64,000 bases of DNA from Halocaridina rubra (taxonomy: Eukaryota; Arthropoda; Malacostraca; Decapoda; Atyidae). A program made the translations under genes and the position numbers. Under the pieces are notes generated by a model. That model was not told the origin of the DNA. It ran no database searches and saw nothing but the letters and a program-made list of their open reading frames with translations. Below, piece after piece: positions 22,247 through 37,994 of the stretch. The DNA is taken from positions 101,001 through 165,000 of the forward strand of contig JAXCGZ010007600.1 in NCBI GenBank assembly GCA_037179515.1, read 5' to 3'. Position 1 is the first letter of the stretch. The number at the start of each line of letters is the position of its first letter.

Positions 22247-25069
22247 TTGTTATACACAAATGCTGATGGATTAGCTGGTAAGGCAGTAGAATTAAAAGAT
22301 AGGATTCACAACAGTAAGGCAGATATAGTAGCAATTACAGAGACTAAGTTGAGTGAGGACATAAACAGTGTCACAGTTTTTCCTAAGGGCTTCAGAATAC
22401 TAAGGGTCGAAAGATCTGAGAGGACTGGTGGAGGGATAGCACTGCTCATAAGTGAGAGGATTCAAGCTGAAGAGATAAACTTGGCTATAGAAAGTGAGTT
22501 CAGGGAATTTCTTGTTGCTCGCATAAATACTGGGTCAGAGAGCATTATAATAACTGTTGTATACAACCCACCAAGGAACCAAAATAGGCTTGAAATTTAT
22601 GAGGAAAGTCATATAGGTACGATTGAAGTCATAAACTCAGTTGTTAACATGGCGCGGGAGAAAAAATGTAGGATTTTGATTATGGGAGACTTTAATCATA
22701 AAGAGATAGATTGGATAAATCTTGACCCACACAGTGGTGAGGACTCCTTTGGGGCAAGATTCCTAGATTGCGTACAAGGGAATTTCCTACACCAACATGT
22801 AATGGAACCAACAAGAGCCAGGGGTGGGGATGAGCCATCACTACTTGATCTGGTGTTCACAGATAATGTGTTGGATATTGAAAATATTGAGTATGAACCA
22901 CCAATTGGAAAGAGTGACCACTGTGTGTTGTTGATGGAGTATATCATTGAAGACATTCTTCCTGAGAGTAGAGGCACTGAGGACATGAGGAGGAACTATC
23001 AGAAAGGAGATTACATCAAAATGAATGAGCTTTTTGCAGTTATTGACTGGAGAACCTTATTTTACAACAAATCTGTACAAGAAATGTATGACATCTTTTG
23101 TGAGAAATATGGGAAGATAGTAGATTGCTGCATACCTGTCACCAAAGTAGGTGTAATTCATGCCAGAGAGAAATGGTTCGATAATGGGTGTAAAAGAGCT
23201 AAGGAGTGGAGAGACAAATGCTGGAAAAGGTATAGGAGGAGAAAAAACATAAATGCCTGGCAAACCTACAAAAGAGCAAGAAATGACTACCTAAGTAAAA
23301 GGAGAGAGGCAGAGAAAGATTATGAGAGGGACATCACCAGGAAGGCTAAAGAAAATCCCAAGCTTTTCCACAGCTTTATCAGAGGAAAACTGAAGGTAAA
23401 AGAACAGGTTTTAAGGCTAAAGAGAGCGGATGGAAGCATCACTGAGACGGACGAAGAGATCTGCAAAGAATTGAACAAGGAGTTTCAGTCAGTATTTACA
23501 GTAGAAAATACCCCACCCCCTCAGATTGCAGTGATAGAAGCTCAAGGGCCGGTATTAGAGAACATCAACCTTACAGCCACAGAGGTATGCAAGGCGCTGA
23601 TGGATTTAGATGTTCATAAAGCTACAGGTCCTGATGACATATCCCCTCATGTGCTTAAAAAATGCGCAAACACAATATCAGTGGCACTAAGTATCATATT
23701 TAAGGAGTCATTGGAGTCGGGGGAGATTCCAAGATGCTGGAAACAAGCAAATGTGATACCTATCTTCAAAAAGGGAAGGAGGGATACGGCTCTGAACTAT
23801 AGACCAGTTTCCTTGACCAGCATAGTTTGCAAACTTATGGAGAAACTACTAAGGAAACATATCTCTCTTCACTTGGAATCCTTCAACTTTTTGTCAGTGA
23901 GGCAACATGGCTTCAGAGAAGGAAGATCAACAGTAACAAACTTATTAGAATTTTATGATGAGGTAAGCCAAATCTTACAGGAAAGAGAGGGTTGGGCAGA
24001 TTGCATATTCCTAGACTTCCAGAAAGCGTTTGACACTGTTCCACATGGGAAACTTATTAGGAAGCTGCAATCAATGGCTAGAATAGGTGGAAATGTCTTG
24101 GAATGGATAAAAACTTACTTAGAAGGAAGGGAACAGAGGGTTAGAGTAAGACACTCAGTGTCTGAATGGAGAAGAGTTAGTAGTGGAGTTCCACAGGGTT
24201 CAGTTTTAGGGCCACTTTTGTTCCTTGTATATGTAAATGACCTACCAGAGTCTGTAAATTCATTCATGAATATGTTTGCAGATGATGCAAAGATTGTGAA
24301 GAAAGTAAAAAACGAGAACAATGGTAGAGAACTTCAGGAGGATCTAAATAATCTGCATGAGTGGTCAGAAAAGTGGCTAATGAAATTCAATACCTCAAAC
24401 TGTAAGGTAATGAGAATGGGTACAAGTGCAAGAAGGCCCAAGCTTGACTACTCGGTGGCTGGAGTACAGCTTCAAGAGACAGAAAATGAGAGAGATCTAG
24501 GAGTAAACATATTGGCAGATTTGTCTCCAGAAATACATATAAATGGCGTAGTAAGGGCAGCATATGCATTCTTATCAAATGTAAGGGTAGCCTTCAGGCA
24601 CATGGACAAGGAAATGTTCAGAAATATTTATGTAACCTATGTGAGGCCAAAACTCGAATATGCAGCCCCCTTTTGGAATCCGCACTTGAAAAAGCACATA
24701 GCTAAGCTTGAAAAAGTTCAAAGACATGCCACGAAACTGGTGCCAGAAATACGCAATCTCGGTTATGATGAGAGGCTGAGGGAATTAGACTTGCCATCAC
24801 TCGAAGCTAGAAGAGTAAGGGGGGATATGGTGACAGTCTTTAAATTCCTTCATGGTTATGATAGAGTGGATAGGGATCGATATTTCGATATGGCTGGCTC
24901 TAGAACTAGAGGTCATAGTTTGAAGCTTCGGAAGAAAACTTGTTTGCAGGATGTAAGGAAATACTTTTTCAGTGTAAGAGTAGTTGATAATTGGAATTCG
25001 CTAAGCGAGGAGGTAGTTAATGCTACCTCAATCCATAGTTTTAAGGACAGGTATGATAAGTATCACTAA
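22247..25069 (+). CDS. LINE-B ORF2: endonuclease-reverse transcriptase (940 aa, open)
   Basis: An uninterrupted EN-RT frame. The APE-type endonuclease shows YTNADGL, AITETKLS, VVYNPP, MGDFNHKEIDW and KSDHCVLL. The reverse transcriptase shows [64 protein letters not shown] (Asp590), [14 protein letters not shown] and MFADDAKIV (Asp679, Asp680). The C-terminal part has [19 protein letters not shown] and WNSLSEEVV. The endonuclease wording (SLLDLVFTDN) favours CR1. The frame has no ATG at its upstream limit: it overlaps ORF1, and the first codon counted here is TTG. Every catalytic residue I can check is present. Confidence 0.9.
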   Translation: MLYTNADGLAGKAVELKDRIHNSKADIVAITETKLSEDINSVTVFPKGFRILRVERSERTGGGIALLISERIQAEEINLAIESEFREFLVARINTGSESIIITVVYNPPRNQNRLEIYEESHIGTIEVINSVVNMAREKKCRILIMGDFNHKEIDWINLDPHSGEDSFGARFLDCVQGNFLHQHVMEPTRARGGDEPSLLDLVFTDNVLDIENIEYEPPIGKSDHCVLLMEYIIEDILPESRGTEDMRRNYQKGDYIKMNELFAVIDWRTLFYNKSVQEMYDIFCEKYGKIVDCCIPVTKVGVIHAREKWFDNGCKRAKEWRDKCWKRYRRRKNINAWQTYKRARNDYLSKRREAEKDYERDITRKAKENPKLFHSFIRGKLKVKEQVLRLKRADGSITETDEEICKELNKEFQSVFTVENTPPPQIAVIEAQGPVLENINLTATEVCKALMDLDVHKATGPDDISPHVLKKCANTISVALSIIFKESLESGEIPRCWKQANVIPIFKKGRRDTALNYRPVSLTSIVCKLMEKLLRKHISLHLESFNFLSVRQHGFREGRSTVTNLLEFYDEVSQILQEREGWADCIFLDFQKAFDTVPHGKLIRKLQSMARIGGNVLEWIKTYLEGREQRVRVRHSVSEWRRVSSGVPQGSVLGPLLFLVYVNDLPESVNSFMNMFADDAKIVKKVKNENNGRELQEDLNNLHEWSEKWLMKFNTSNCKVMRMGTSARRPKLDYSVAGVQLQETENERDLGVNILADLSPEIHINGVVRAAYAFLSNVRVAFRHMDKEMFRNIYVTYVRPKLEYAAPFWNPHLKKHIAKLEKVQRHATKLVPEIRNLGYDERLRELDLPSLEARRVRGDMVTVFKFLHGYDRVDRDRYFDMAGSRTRGHSLKLRKKTCLQDVRKYFFSVRVVDNWNSLSEEVVNATSIHSFKDRYDKYH

Positions 25070-25094
25070 GTCTAAAAATGGAACCGATCAGGAG

Positions 25095-25127
25095 ACGGGA
25101 AGATACGAGCTTTGGGCTCTTTCCCGT
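25095..25127 (+). other. LINE-B 3'-terminal stem-loop
   Basis: Outer stem ACGGGAA/TTCCCGT with an inner GAGC/GCTC stem. It is present at 49494-49526, and with one G-T wobble (ATGGGAA) at 56926-56958. Confidence 0.65.
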
Positions 25128-25157
25128 AAACACAATTAGGTAATCACAATTAGGTAA

Positions 25158-29157
<4,000 letters not shown>

Positions 29158-29245
29158 CTTCGCTTGTACATGCTCCAGGTAACTTACTCCAGGACAGTCA
29201 ACAACATCCAATTCCAAAGTAACGAAGCTTTTCTGAGGTATTAAT
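29158..29245 (-). CDS. Furin-like proprotein convertase, exon e (linker/start of P domain)
   Basis: Read 29245 to 29158 the first base completes a Lys codon begun in exon d. Then come 29 codons: LIPQKSFVTLELDVVDCPGV, then SYLEHVQAK. The final LEHVQA motif is the conserved opening strand of the P domain (compare LEHAQA in furin). The acceptor is TTTTCAG at 29252-29246 and the donor is GTATGT from 29157. It ends in phase 0, matching exon f. The middle of this exon is the variable part of the family and is identified by its position between two good matches. Confidence 0.88.
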
Positions 29246-29358
29246 CTGAAAAACCGACATCATTTGTAGGTCAGTGCTAGCATACATCATCAATCATTTT
29301 AGTTTTTTATTTTATTCTTAAAATCAGTAACAGCAGCACAATAGTTTTTCAATAGGAA

Positions 29359-29642
<284 letters not shown>

Positions 29643-30699
29643 AGTATATTTACTCTTGAAGAGTCATAACCAATTACTCTCTTCAAATGCACATGACAAA
29701 ATTGTTCATCTAAGTGTGATTTCTATAGTAAGTTATAAATAAAACTCTCTTAATCATATTTAAGTAAATGAATATTGTGGTTACATCCTATTGTATGAGA
29801 GTACGTAATGAGCAAAAATATCACAATAAATTGTTTGAAGGGTTCATAGCTGTGATTAGGCAGACTTACTCGGATACTAAAATTCTTTGAAAGGCTGTAC
29901 TTTATAAAAACCTTTATGATATTGCATAAGAATCTCACACACCTATATAAATATTCTCACTACACAATACTTCATCACATGAATAATATATAATACACAG
30001 GTAAATACTATTCTGTGCACTATCCTTAAAAATACATAAAGGATTTGGGACAACCTAACAATACTAATGCTCTCATGTTAAACAGAGAAGACATACTTTC
30101 TCACAACAATTTTCTTAGACTCAAATATAACACATGAGAAGGCTTCTTGTGGCTTTTCTTTTGGCAAACAAGAACAACAAGGAAAAATTACAAGGAAAAA
30201 TAGATTAAAGATGAAAAACGTAATATGAAAACAGCACCAAGTTAGCAATGGACAATGAAAATTCGAGTAATTTAGGACATATGATTTGGGTTGCCTTCAT
30301 ATGTAGCAATATTAAATTACCAATTTTGGTATGAACCTGCATATTAAATAAAATTTTGAGGCTTTTCATATGATCATTCATACCAGTGATTATCAGCAAC
30401 AAGCTGCCGAACTTCCTAATCAATCCATCTATTCGTCATTGTGATATGCTAAAAAAAACGTTTTTTATATCATAGATGTCTACTTTTTCAAACTGCCTTT
30501 AATACTGCCTAAATGATGTCCTTGCAGACAACATTGTGCACATACAGTATTAAGATTTTCAGTAGCACATACAATATCTGGAATTCTCACCAAACTAGAG
30601 TTAAATGTGATATAATGTTATGCATTTGTGATATTTTATGGAAAATTAATTTGTTATAATTTCTAAACAATGTTTTCTCATCTGTTTTTCCCAAACAGT
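29643..30699 (-). other. Intron d-e, unremarkable part
   Basis: No coding similarity or repeat structure recognised. Confidence 0.7.
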
Positions 30700-31975
30700 T
30701 CAAATCAGCACTAAAAAGTCTATCATTAGTTGGGAATGGTATGAGTGATTGGTTTGAGGTGAATGTAGGATTACATCAAGGTTGCGTAATGTTAGCATGG
30801 TTGTTTAATGTGTATATGGATGGAGTGCTAAGGGAAGTAAATAAAAGAGTATTAGACAGAGGCTTGGAACTAGTGGATGAGGATGGAAGGTTGTGGAAAC
30901 TGAATCAGTTGCTATATGCGGATGATACTGTACTGGTGGCTGATACTGAGAATGAACTGAATCATTTGGTGACTGAGTTTGTTAGTGTGTGTGAAAGAAG
31001 GAAGCTGCTAGTGAATATTAGTAAAAGTAGAGTCATGATATGAATGAGGAGTGTTAATGCTGGCAGATTGAATGAAGGTGTGAATGGGGAGTTGCTCGAA
31101 GAAGTTGAGAGTTTTTAGTATCTGGGGTCGCATGTATCAAGGAGATGACAAGTGGATGTAAAGGTAAATCACAGAGTGAAGGAAGCAAGTAAATGTCTAG
31201 GTGGGTTGAAAAGTGTAATGAGAAATAGGTATTTGGGAATGAGCGCAAAGAGACTGATATATGAAGGTGTGATTGTGCCGACATCATTGTATGGAGAAGA
31301 GACTTGTAATGCAAGAGAAGATAAAAGGAACAAGTTGAATGTAATGGAGAGGAGGCATTTGAGAAGTATGACTTGTGTATCTAAAATAGACAGAGTAAGA
31401 AATGATGATGTCAGGCAGAGAATGGGTGTTGGAATGAAACTGTCAGACAGGATAGATCAACGTGTGTTAAGTTGGTTTGGACACATGGAAAGGATGAGCG
31501 ATGAACGAATAGTGAAGAGAGTGTGGAGTGCATAAGTGATTGGACTTAGGTCAATGAGAAGGATGGATGGCGTGAAAAGGGCATTGAATGCACGTGAATG
31601 TCAGTGGAACATGGAAGAGCAAGTGCAAGAAATAGGAATGAGTGGAGGAAGATTGTGCATAGATGACAAGGGCCAAAGGGATTTCTCGCACCTGCTAGCT
31701 CAGTGAACTGTGATGGACGGGTGTGAGGGGAGTTGCCACGTGATGAAGCGGTGGGGGTAAACCAGTTGCGGCTGTCGGGCCTCATTGCAGAATATCCTTG
31801 CCCGCCTACCTTGTGGGTGACCCAAGCAGGGTGGAAGGGGTGGAGACATGGCAACCCTTTATCCCCATGGAGCTGAGAGGAATGGTTGGTATATGTGTGG
31901 ATTGTGGTGAATGCGCATTTCTTGGCTCGGCCACCTCCCTTACAAGGGGGAATGAGGCATGTGTATATGTATTTA
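30700..31975 (+). pseudogene. LINE-A copy 2, 5'-truncated and decayed
   Basis: Encodes the RT end in several broken frames: MSDWFEVNVGLHQGCVMLAW, LLYADDTVLVADTENELNHL, VCERRKLLVNISKSRVM, and after stops at 31041, 31116 and 31147 VNHRVKEASKCLGGLKSVM and WFGHMERMSDERIVKRV. FADD has become YADD. The 3' UTR contains the LINE-A type stem-loop at 31935-31950 (CTCCCT, TACA, AGGGGG) and ends near GAGGCATGTGTATATGT. It is older than copy 1. Confidence 0.82.
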
Positions 31976-32267
31976 CAAGTATCAGGCTTTGAAAATGGCA
32001 TAGACATAGCCCAAAAGGCAATACGACAGAAGTTTCGTTGGGACGCTAAAAGACATACAGAATGATACTTCCAAAATTTATACCTGTTAATGATTGATTA
32101 GGAGCTTTATTAAATCCTTATTGCCTCTGTAGTATTTTTCCGCAAACACGTAAATACAAGCCTGTATGAGGCACAGATCACTTGTTAACATTCAGACATC
32201 TATATGACCATCACATCAAATGACCTAAGGATTTCTGTTTAGTAACAGTGCCAACCAATTTGTGTCC

Positions 32268-33392
32268 ATTGAGAGAAATGATGGAAAAGCATAGGGAGAA
32301 ACAGAAAGGACTGCATATGGTCTCTATTGACCTGGAAAAGGCATATGATCAAGTACCACGTCAAGAGGTGTGGAGGTGTATTAGAGAAAAGAGAGTCCCA
32401 AGAAATATGTAAGAATCATCCAAGATATGTACGAGAGGGCAGAGGCAAATGTTAAGAGCAGTGTGGGCTTGACGAAAAGTCTCTCAGTAAATGTTGGTCT
32501 GCATCAAGGGTCTGCATTGAGTCCATATCTATTTGATCTGGTCTTGGATGTAGTAACCCAGGGTATTAGAGATCAGTCACCATGGTGTATGCTCTTTGCA
32601 GATGACATTGTACTGTATAGCAACAGACGAGAGGTATTGGAAGAGAAGCTTGAGGAGTGGAGAAAAGTGATGGAGGATAGAGAACTAAGAATCAGCAGGA
32701 AGAAGACAGAGTACTTGAGGTTGAGAGATGATGAGGATGGGGAGGTCAATTTGCAGGGGGAGGTGTTGAAAAGAGTTTAAAAGTTCAAGTATTTGGGATC
32801 AACAGTAGCAGAGGATGGTGACCTAGAGTCAGAAATAACCCACAGAATACAAGCGGGATGGAAGAACTGGAAGAAAGTGTCTGGGGTGCTGTGCGACAGG
32901 AGAATAGGGATTAAGTTGAGGGGTAAAGTGCATAGGACAGTTGTGAGACCTGCAATGATGTATGGAGCAGAGACAGGGGCAATAAAGAAGACACAAGAGA
33001 AAAAACTGGATGAGGCAGAGATGAGGATGTTTAGATGGATGCGTGGGGTGACAAGAAGTGATAAGATCAGAAATGAGGTAATCAGAGGTACCTAAAAAGT
33101 TAGAGAAATATCAGATAAGATACAAGAAAGTAGACTAAGATGGTATGGTCATGTCATTAGGAGGGATGAACAGTATGTTGGGAGGAGGGTGATGGAAATG
33201 GATATAGAGGGTAGGAGAGGGAGGGGGAGACCAAAGTGTAGGTGGATGGATTGCATCAATGACGACCTGAGGTCTAAAGGTTTGTTGGGTAATGAGGTAT
33301 GGGACAGGAACATGTGGAGAACACTGGCCAGAAACATCAACCCCACAGAAAAGTGGGAAAAGATGTAGACGAAGAAGAAGAAGAAGAAGTTC
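32268..33392 (+). pseudogene. LINE-C copy 1: RTE-type reverse transcriptase remnant
   Basis: A 5'-truncated element beginning near MMEKHREKQKGLHMVSIDLE and continuing with KAYDQVPRQEVWRCI. After a frameshift near 32410 come VGLHQGSALSPYLFDLVLDV, SPWCMLFADDIVLYSNRRE and SRKKTEYLRLRDDEDGEVN. Stops at 32778 and 33092 break it, and it goes on to WYGHVIRRDEQ and a final MDCINDDLRSKG. The GLHQGSALSPYLF and PWCMLFADDIVL wording is typical of insect RTE elements (BmRTE/HmRTE type). The tail is (GAA)n at about 33370-33392. Confidence 0.82.
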
Positions 33393-34386
33393 TTTTATTC
33401 CTTGACAAAAGAGCAAATTTGTGACAAAATATTCTTCCTAAACTGGCCTGTTCCACCTAAGCAGAATATCTGCATGATGCTCTACATGCCTTCTCATTGG
33501 TAATACTACATTATCCATTACCTAAGACTTGCACAAACATCCCTCCTGAAGTCTCTGAACTAAGCAAATTTAATATTTGAATTATGAACTTTTTACTGAC
33601 TTAAGTTATATAAAGCTTGCTTTTATATCTTTTCACACACGGATAAATGCTTTGCTCTTAAGATGAGAAAAATATGTACTGCGATATTTAACTTTATTCA
33701 TCCAATATAGAATTCATGCTCAACACTGTATATGTCATGCTTGCAGTACAATCAGAAGTTTCTAAAGTTGCCATAATTTTAACTTTTTACATAAATGGTG
33801 TGTACATCAAAAGCACTCATATGAAGAGTTGGGTGTAATTCACAACTGGATTTTTTACTTTAATAAAGCCCCTATCTGCTTAACATTATTTTCATAATTT
33901 TAATAGCATTAGCATTATCATTTCACTACTTTTAGAAGAAATAACCTCACACACAATTAATGATGGAAGCAAATTCAATGTAACATGAGCTAACAGGAAC
34001 TGTCAAAGTGGTCATGTAGTGATCTTGCTTGTGGAACTCAGTGCTCCATAGCACTAACAAGAAATCAGAATTGGGATGCTTGTAGTAAAGGGTAGTATGA
34101 AAATAAAATTGACAAGGTAAATACACTACACCAAATTTTTGTATTACAGTTAGTCAGTAACTGTAATACAGGATTACTGTATTGTAAAATTCTATAACTG
34201 CTATAAGAACAATTCCCTTTAATACACAGCTTATGTTACCTTTCAAATCTATATCTTATTGCATGAACTCTGAATTAGTATTTTTCATAACACTTATGAG
34301 AGTTATCTAAATACAGATTTAAAATGCATACAAGCTACGTTCTTTAAGTCTCTTAAAATCTTGTATTTGTTGAATAACATACTTAC
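33393..34386 (-). other. Intron c-d/d-e flanking sequence, nothing recognised
   Basis: AT-rich. The only structure seen is a 13-bp perfect inverted repeat at 34140-34170 (TGTATTACAGTTA arms, 5-bp loop). Confidence 0.65.
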
Positions 34387-34494
34387 TTATCAACATGAGG
34401 AGCATCCACTTGACATTTTCGTTGAACTGGCACACTCGTCCAGTTTTTAGCCAGTTGCACCATAGCATATGCATCCATGAGACCATACCCAAAT
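34387..34494 (-). CDS. Furin-like proprotein convertase, exon d (end of catalytic domain)
   Basis: Read 34494 to 34387 the first base completes an Arg codon (AG from exon c plus A). Then come 35 codons, FGYGLMDAYAMVQLAKNW, then TSVPVQRKCQVDAPHVD, and two bases of the next Lys codon. The GYGLMDA-AMV-LA-NW pattern closes the subtilisin-like domain of convertases. The acceptor is TTGCAG ending at 34495 and the donor is GTAAGT from 34386. The splice phase agrees with both neighbours. Confidence 0.93.
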
Positions 34495-34518
34495 CTGCAA
34501 GTGTAGATATTAATTATA

Positions 34519-35546
34519 CAGGGAATCCTCTTTTAATGTCAGGGTTCCGTTCCTAAGAGCTGGTTTCAGTCGGATTTCGACATATATCAGAACACACCTA
34601 AATTCGAACCTAGGTCCCCCAACCTATGTTAAAAATAAATCATTTAAAACATTGGAAAAAATATATGTTCTTGAGCTATGATCAAAAAATTAAAACTAAT
34701 CTTAATAGTATTGCTTATCTTTAAAATGAATCAATAGTAAAATTAAACTACATTACAGAGCATTATAGCTTACCTTTGCTCGTGTGATTGGCTTGCACAA
34801 TGGAAAGGGGGTTGCAAGGGAGGGAGAGACTGGTTTATTTCAGCAGAGTTTACAACTTCAGTTTTAATTTTCATGGTGATGGCTTTTCTTTTCTTAGTGG
34901 CACTGCCATCAGAACTATCACTAACACGCTTGGGAGGCAGAGTAATGTCAGTAATAAGCAAACACAACAAGAGAGCAGACGCAAACACTAGGCACAATAT
35001 GAAGGGTGGGAATAAACTGAGAGCCGGTTCTTCTTTCTCTTCTAAAGCCACGTGACACTGTATTCTTACACTATATGCAACAAACTATTTTAAATAAAAT
35101 CGTAGTTACAGTTATATGTTGTTTGCTTTTTTAAACTCAATATAATCCTTCAATATAACCAAATATATATAAAAAATAAGTAAATAAAGCCATTAACTTG
35201 ATAAATACGAAAACAGCTGTGTTGCTAGCAGTGTATTCATGTGTAATTCAACTAAATCGTATTTAGAGATATGCGTTTGTTTTTTAAATTCAAAATAATC
35301 AAATATATAAACAAATACATAAAGCCATTAACTTCATAAATATGTATACAGCAGTGCTGCTAGCTGTGTATTCATCCACTGTGCTCACAAATTGTTCAGC
35401 GCACATGAATTGTTCAGCGCACACGGTTTTAATTTACCGCACCAGCCAGGTAGGTCGAAAAATTATTTATTAATTTATTATTTATTGGCCTTTGACATAA
35501 CGGCAAAACAACGTAACTCGGAATGACATTATATGAGGACCTACTG
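34519..35546 (-). mobile_element. Tigger deletion derivative (T2 family), TA target duplication
   Basis: Inverted termini CAGGGAATCCTCTTTTAATG (34519) and, on the other strand, CAGTAGGTCCTCATATAATG from 35546. TA lies on both sides (34517-34518 and 35547-35548). The body matches both ends of the Tigger at 44406-47113 in opposite orientation, but most of the transposase is deleted. It sits 24 bp upstream (gene direction) of exon d, inside the acceptor-side intron. Confidence 0.88.
34770..34940 (-). pseudogene. Tigger transposase N-terminus fused to its 3' end by deletion
   Basis: Encodes (L)PPKRVSDSSDGSATKKRKAI, then TMKIKTEVVNSAEINQSL and PPLQPPFHCASQS. The ATG has become CTG. The protein jumps from the first ~35 residues straight into sequence that lies after the stop codon in the longer copy (46797 on). 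Hence it is a typical internally deleted, non-autonomous copy. Confidence 0.8.
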
Positions 35547-36252
35547 TAATGTGATATAAGCCCATCACTTTGGAAGTTTACAAGAGACGTTTTACAATAC
35601 TGCATGCTAGCACTCAAAACGACCCAATTTTCTAAAAACACAAGTGTAGCTCTGTAAGACATCAACAATATCCAACACCTGGCCACCAAGGGGAACACTG
35701 GCATTAGACCAGTCAAGAGTGTCTAAAGTTTACTGGAAAAAATGGGTCTCAGCACACAGTCAATAGAAAGAGAGAATACAACAATATATATATACTGTTT
35801 TAAATTTAACACTATGATTAAATCTTCCACTACACTAGTGTAAATAGTTCTAACGAAATGATAAAAGCATATTTTCTAGCCTTTAATATACATCTTATGC
35901 TACTTACCTGCACAATAATTTCTTTTATTTGACCATGCACCAAATTATATACGAATTGCAAAAAAAATATTTATTACAAATAAAACACTTTTATATACCA
36001 TCAAAATAAAAAATGAATACATGCTTAAATTATGAAAAAACTATAACACATGTCAGATAACTGGAAGGCAGTGAATGAGAATGTTGTCAATTCTAGGGGT
36101 ATATGAACATTGAAGATGATGCAAACATGTGGTATGAGTGGGAAATACCATGAACAACCACACCTCATCTCTCAGATCTTCCTTGCCTCCTGTGATAAAG
36201 CTCAAAGGCATAGTAATCTTCCCTCAAAACAACATCATAAAAACTAAATAAA
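35547..36252 (-). other. Intron c-d sequence, nothing recognised
   Basis: No coding similarity, termini or tandem structure seen. Confidence 0.65.
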
Positions 36253-36257
36253 TAAAA

Positions 36258-36300
<43 letters not shown>

Positions 36301-36322
36301 TAATATTAATAATAATAATAAC

Positions 36323-36404
<82 letters not shown>

Positions 36405-36421
36405 GTAATAATAATAATAAT
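36253..36421. repeat. (AAAT)n/(AAT)n microsatellite, SINE tail
   Basis: AAAT repeats and then AAT repeats directly joined to the 3' end of the minus-strand SINE. Confidence 0.93.
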
Positions 36422-36603
36422 AATTTTCTGGTTTTACGTCACAGACTCCCTTTTCAACGGTTTCCTTCTTGCGAAGGACTTGTTTTGGCAGATGTAATCG
36501 TTACCCTGAGTGCATGCCCTTGCTAACCTCAGACCATGACGGGGCGCGAACCCTCGATCTGACGCCTCAGAGTTGCGGACACTACCGCTTGAACCACGGT
36601 GAC
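36422..36603 (-). mobile_element. tRNA-derived SINE
   Basis: Read from 36603: GTCACCGTGGTTCAAGCGGT has an A-box-like TGGTTCAAGCGG, and about 40 bases on there is a B-box-like GGGTTCGCGCC. A non-tRNA body follows, ending TGTGACGTAAAACCAG before a (TTA)n tail. A partial second copy lies at 14399-14497. It is not a tRNA gene, because the 3' acceptor strand is replaced by SINE body. Confidence 0.75.
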
Positions 36604-36609
36604 TACTAC

Positions 36610-36610
<1 letters not shown>

Positions 36611-36649
<39 letters not shown>

Positions 36650-36668
36650 TGAAATTTTTATAATAATA
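36611..36668. repeat. (AAT)n microsatellite
   Basis: Tail of the minus-strand LINE-A 3' fragment that follows. Confidence 0.9.
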
Positions 36669-36863
36669 ATCTGTCTAACTTCTATCTGTATACAAAAGCC
36701 ATAATACCCCTTTTAAGGAGGGAAACTGAGTCAAAGTAAAAACTCGATTCTTTGTGGGAGAAATATACATAGGAGGGTATTCCAAATCCCCTTGCTCTGC
36801 CTCATTAAGTCGACTTTTATGACACACAGAATAGGGAGAGGTATTCTTGCCCCCCCAGGAGGC

Positions 36864-36865
<2 letters not shown>
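36669..36865 (-). mobile_element. LINE-A 3' UTR fragment
   Basis: Its end, read on the minus strand, has TTTGACTCAGTTTCCC and a stem-loop (36707-36722, CTCCTT/AAGGGG), then a (TTA)n tail. The layout parallels the neighbouring fragment at 36942 (TTTGACTTGGTCATCCC). Confidence 0.55.

Positions 36866-36941
<76 letters not shown>
36866..36941. repeat. (AAT)n microsatellite
   Basis: Tail of the LINE-A fragment at 36942-37640. Confidence 0.93.
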
Positions 36942-36942
<1 letters not shown>

Positions 36943-37640
36943 TATACAATGGCCACAATCCACCTTACAAAGGGGATGACCAAGTCAAAGCACATGCAAG
37001 CATACTTCAATCACTCCTCTTAGAGCTTTGGGGATAAAGGATTGCACATTTCCTCCCCAACCACCCTGCTTGGGTCATCTATAGGGCAAGAATCTTCTGC
37101 AGTGAGGCCAAACAGCCACAGTCGGTTTACCCCTACCACTTCATCTTATATTAACCCTACATATCAACTCGTACCAGTTTACTGTGCTAGCAAGTGTGAA
37201 AACTCCCTTTGGCCAATGTCACCTATACACAATCATTCTCCAATCATTCGTGAGCTCTTTCTTCCCTGCTTCACTGACATACCATGGGCATGGAATGCTT
37301 TTTTTCACACCATCCAACCATCTTTTTGTAGGTCTTCCTTTTTTCCTTACTTTTGCACTGCACACTGTCACTGCTAGTCATTCATCACTCATTCTTTCTT
37401 TATGTCAAAACCAACTCAATATTCTCTAATCTAAGTTTTCTGACAGCCTTCTTTCAAAACCCATTCTCTGTCTCATCTCGTTTCTCATTCTATCTAGTCT
37501 AGCTACACCTATCATATTTCCTAAACACCTGGTCTCCATTGCATTCAACTTTTTCTTTGCATCTGTGACTGCATTCCAAATCTCTGCTTCATACAATGCC
37601 GCCAGAACAATCACTCCTTCATAAATAATAAGCATAACAA
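36942..37640 (-). pseudogene. LINE-A copy 3, 3' end only
   Basis: The minus-strand frame over 37426-37635 encodes IIYEGVIVLAALYEAEIWNA and then METRCLGNMIGVARLDRMRN, matching the C-terminal region of LINE-A. The rest is a 3' UTR like that of copy 2, with a stem-loop at 36961-36975. 5'-truncated and decayed. Confidence 0.75.
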
Positions 37641-37924
37641 TAATAATGATAGTAATAATTCAGAGTGATGGGCAATAAATACTCCCTAATTGCATTTCCA
37701 GCAAGTTGCTACAGCCAAGTAAAAAGGAAAGGGGATGTTGGGGGGGACTGGCAATTCCTCCCACTCTAAATTCTACTTAAGTCTTTGTCACAGAACAAAC
37801 AGCATGGCAGGGGAAGCCAGGGCATGTTAAAGTTCTACTGTTAAAGTTCTACTGCATTTCTTCAAATCCTTTCCTACAGTTGTGACTAACTTTATAAATT
37901 TTTTAGGATATGGCATCTTGTTTA

Positions 37925-37994
<70 letters not shown>

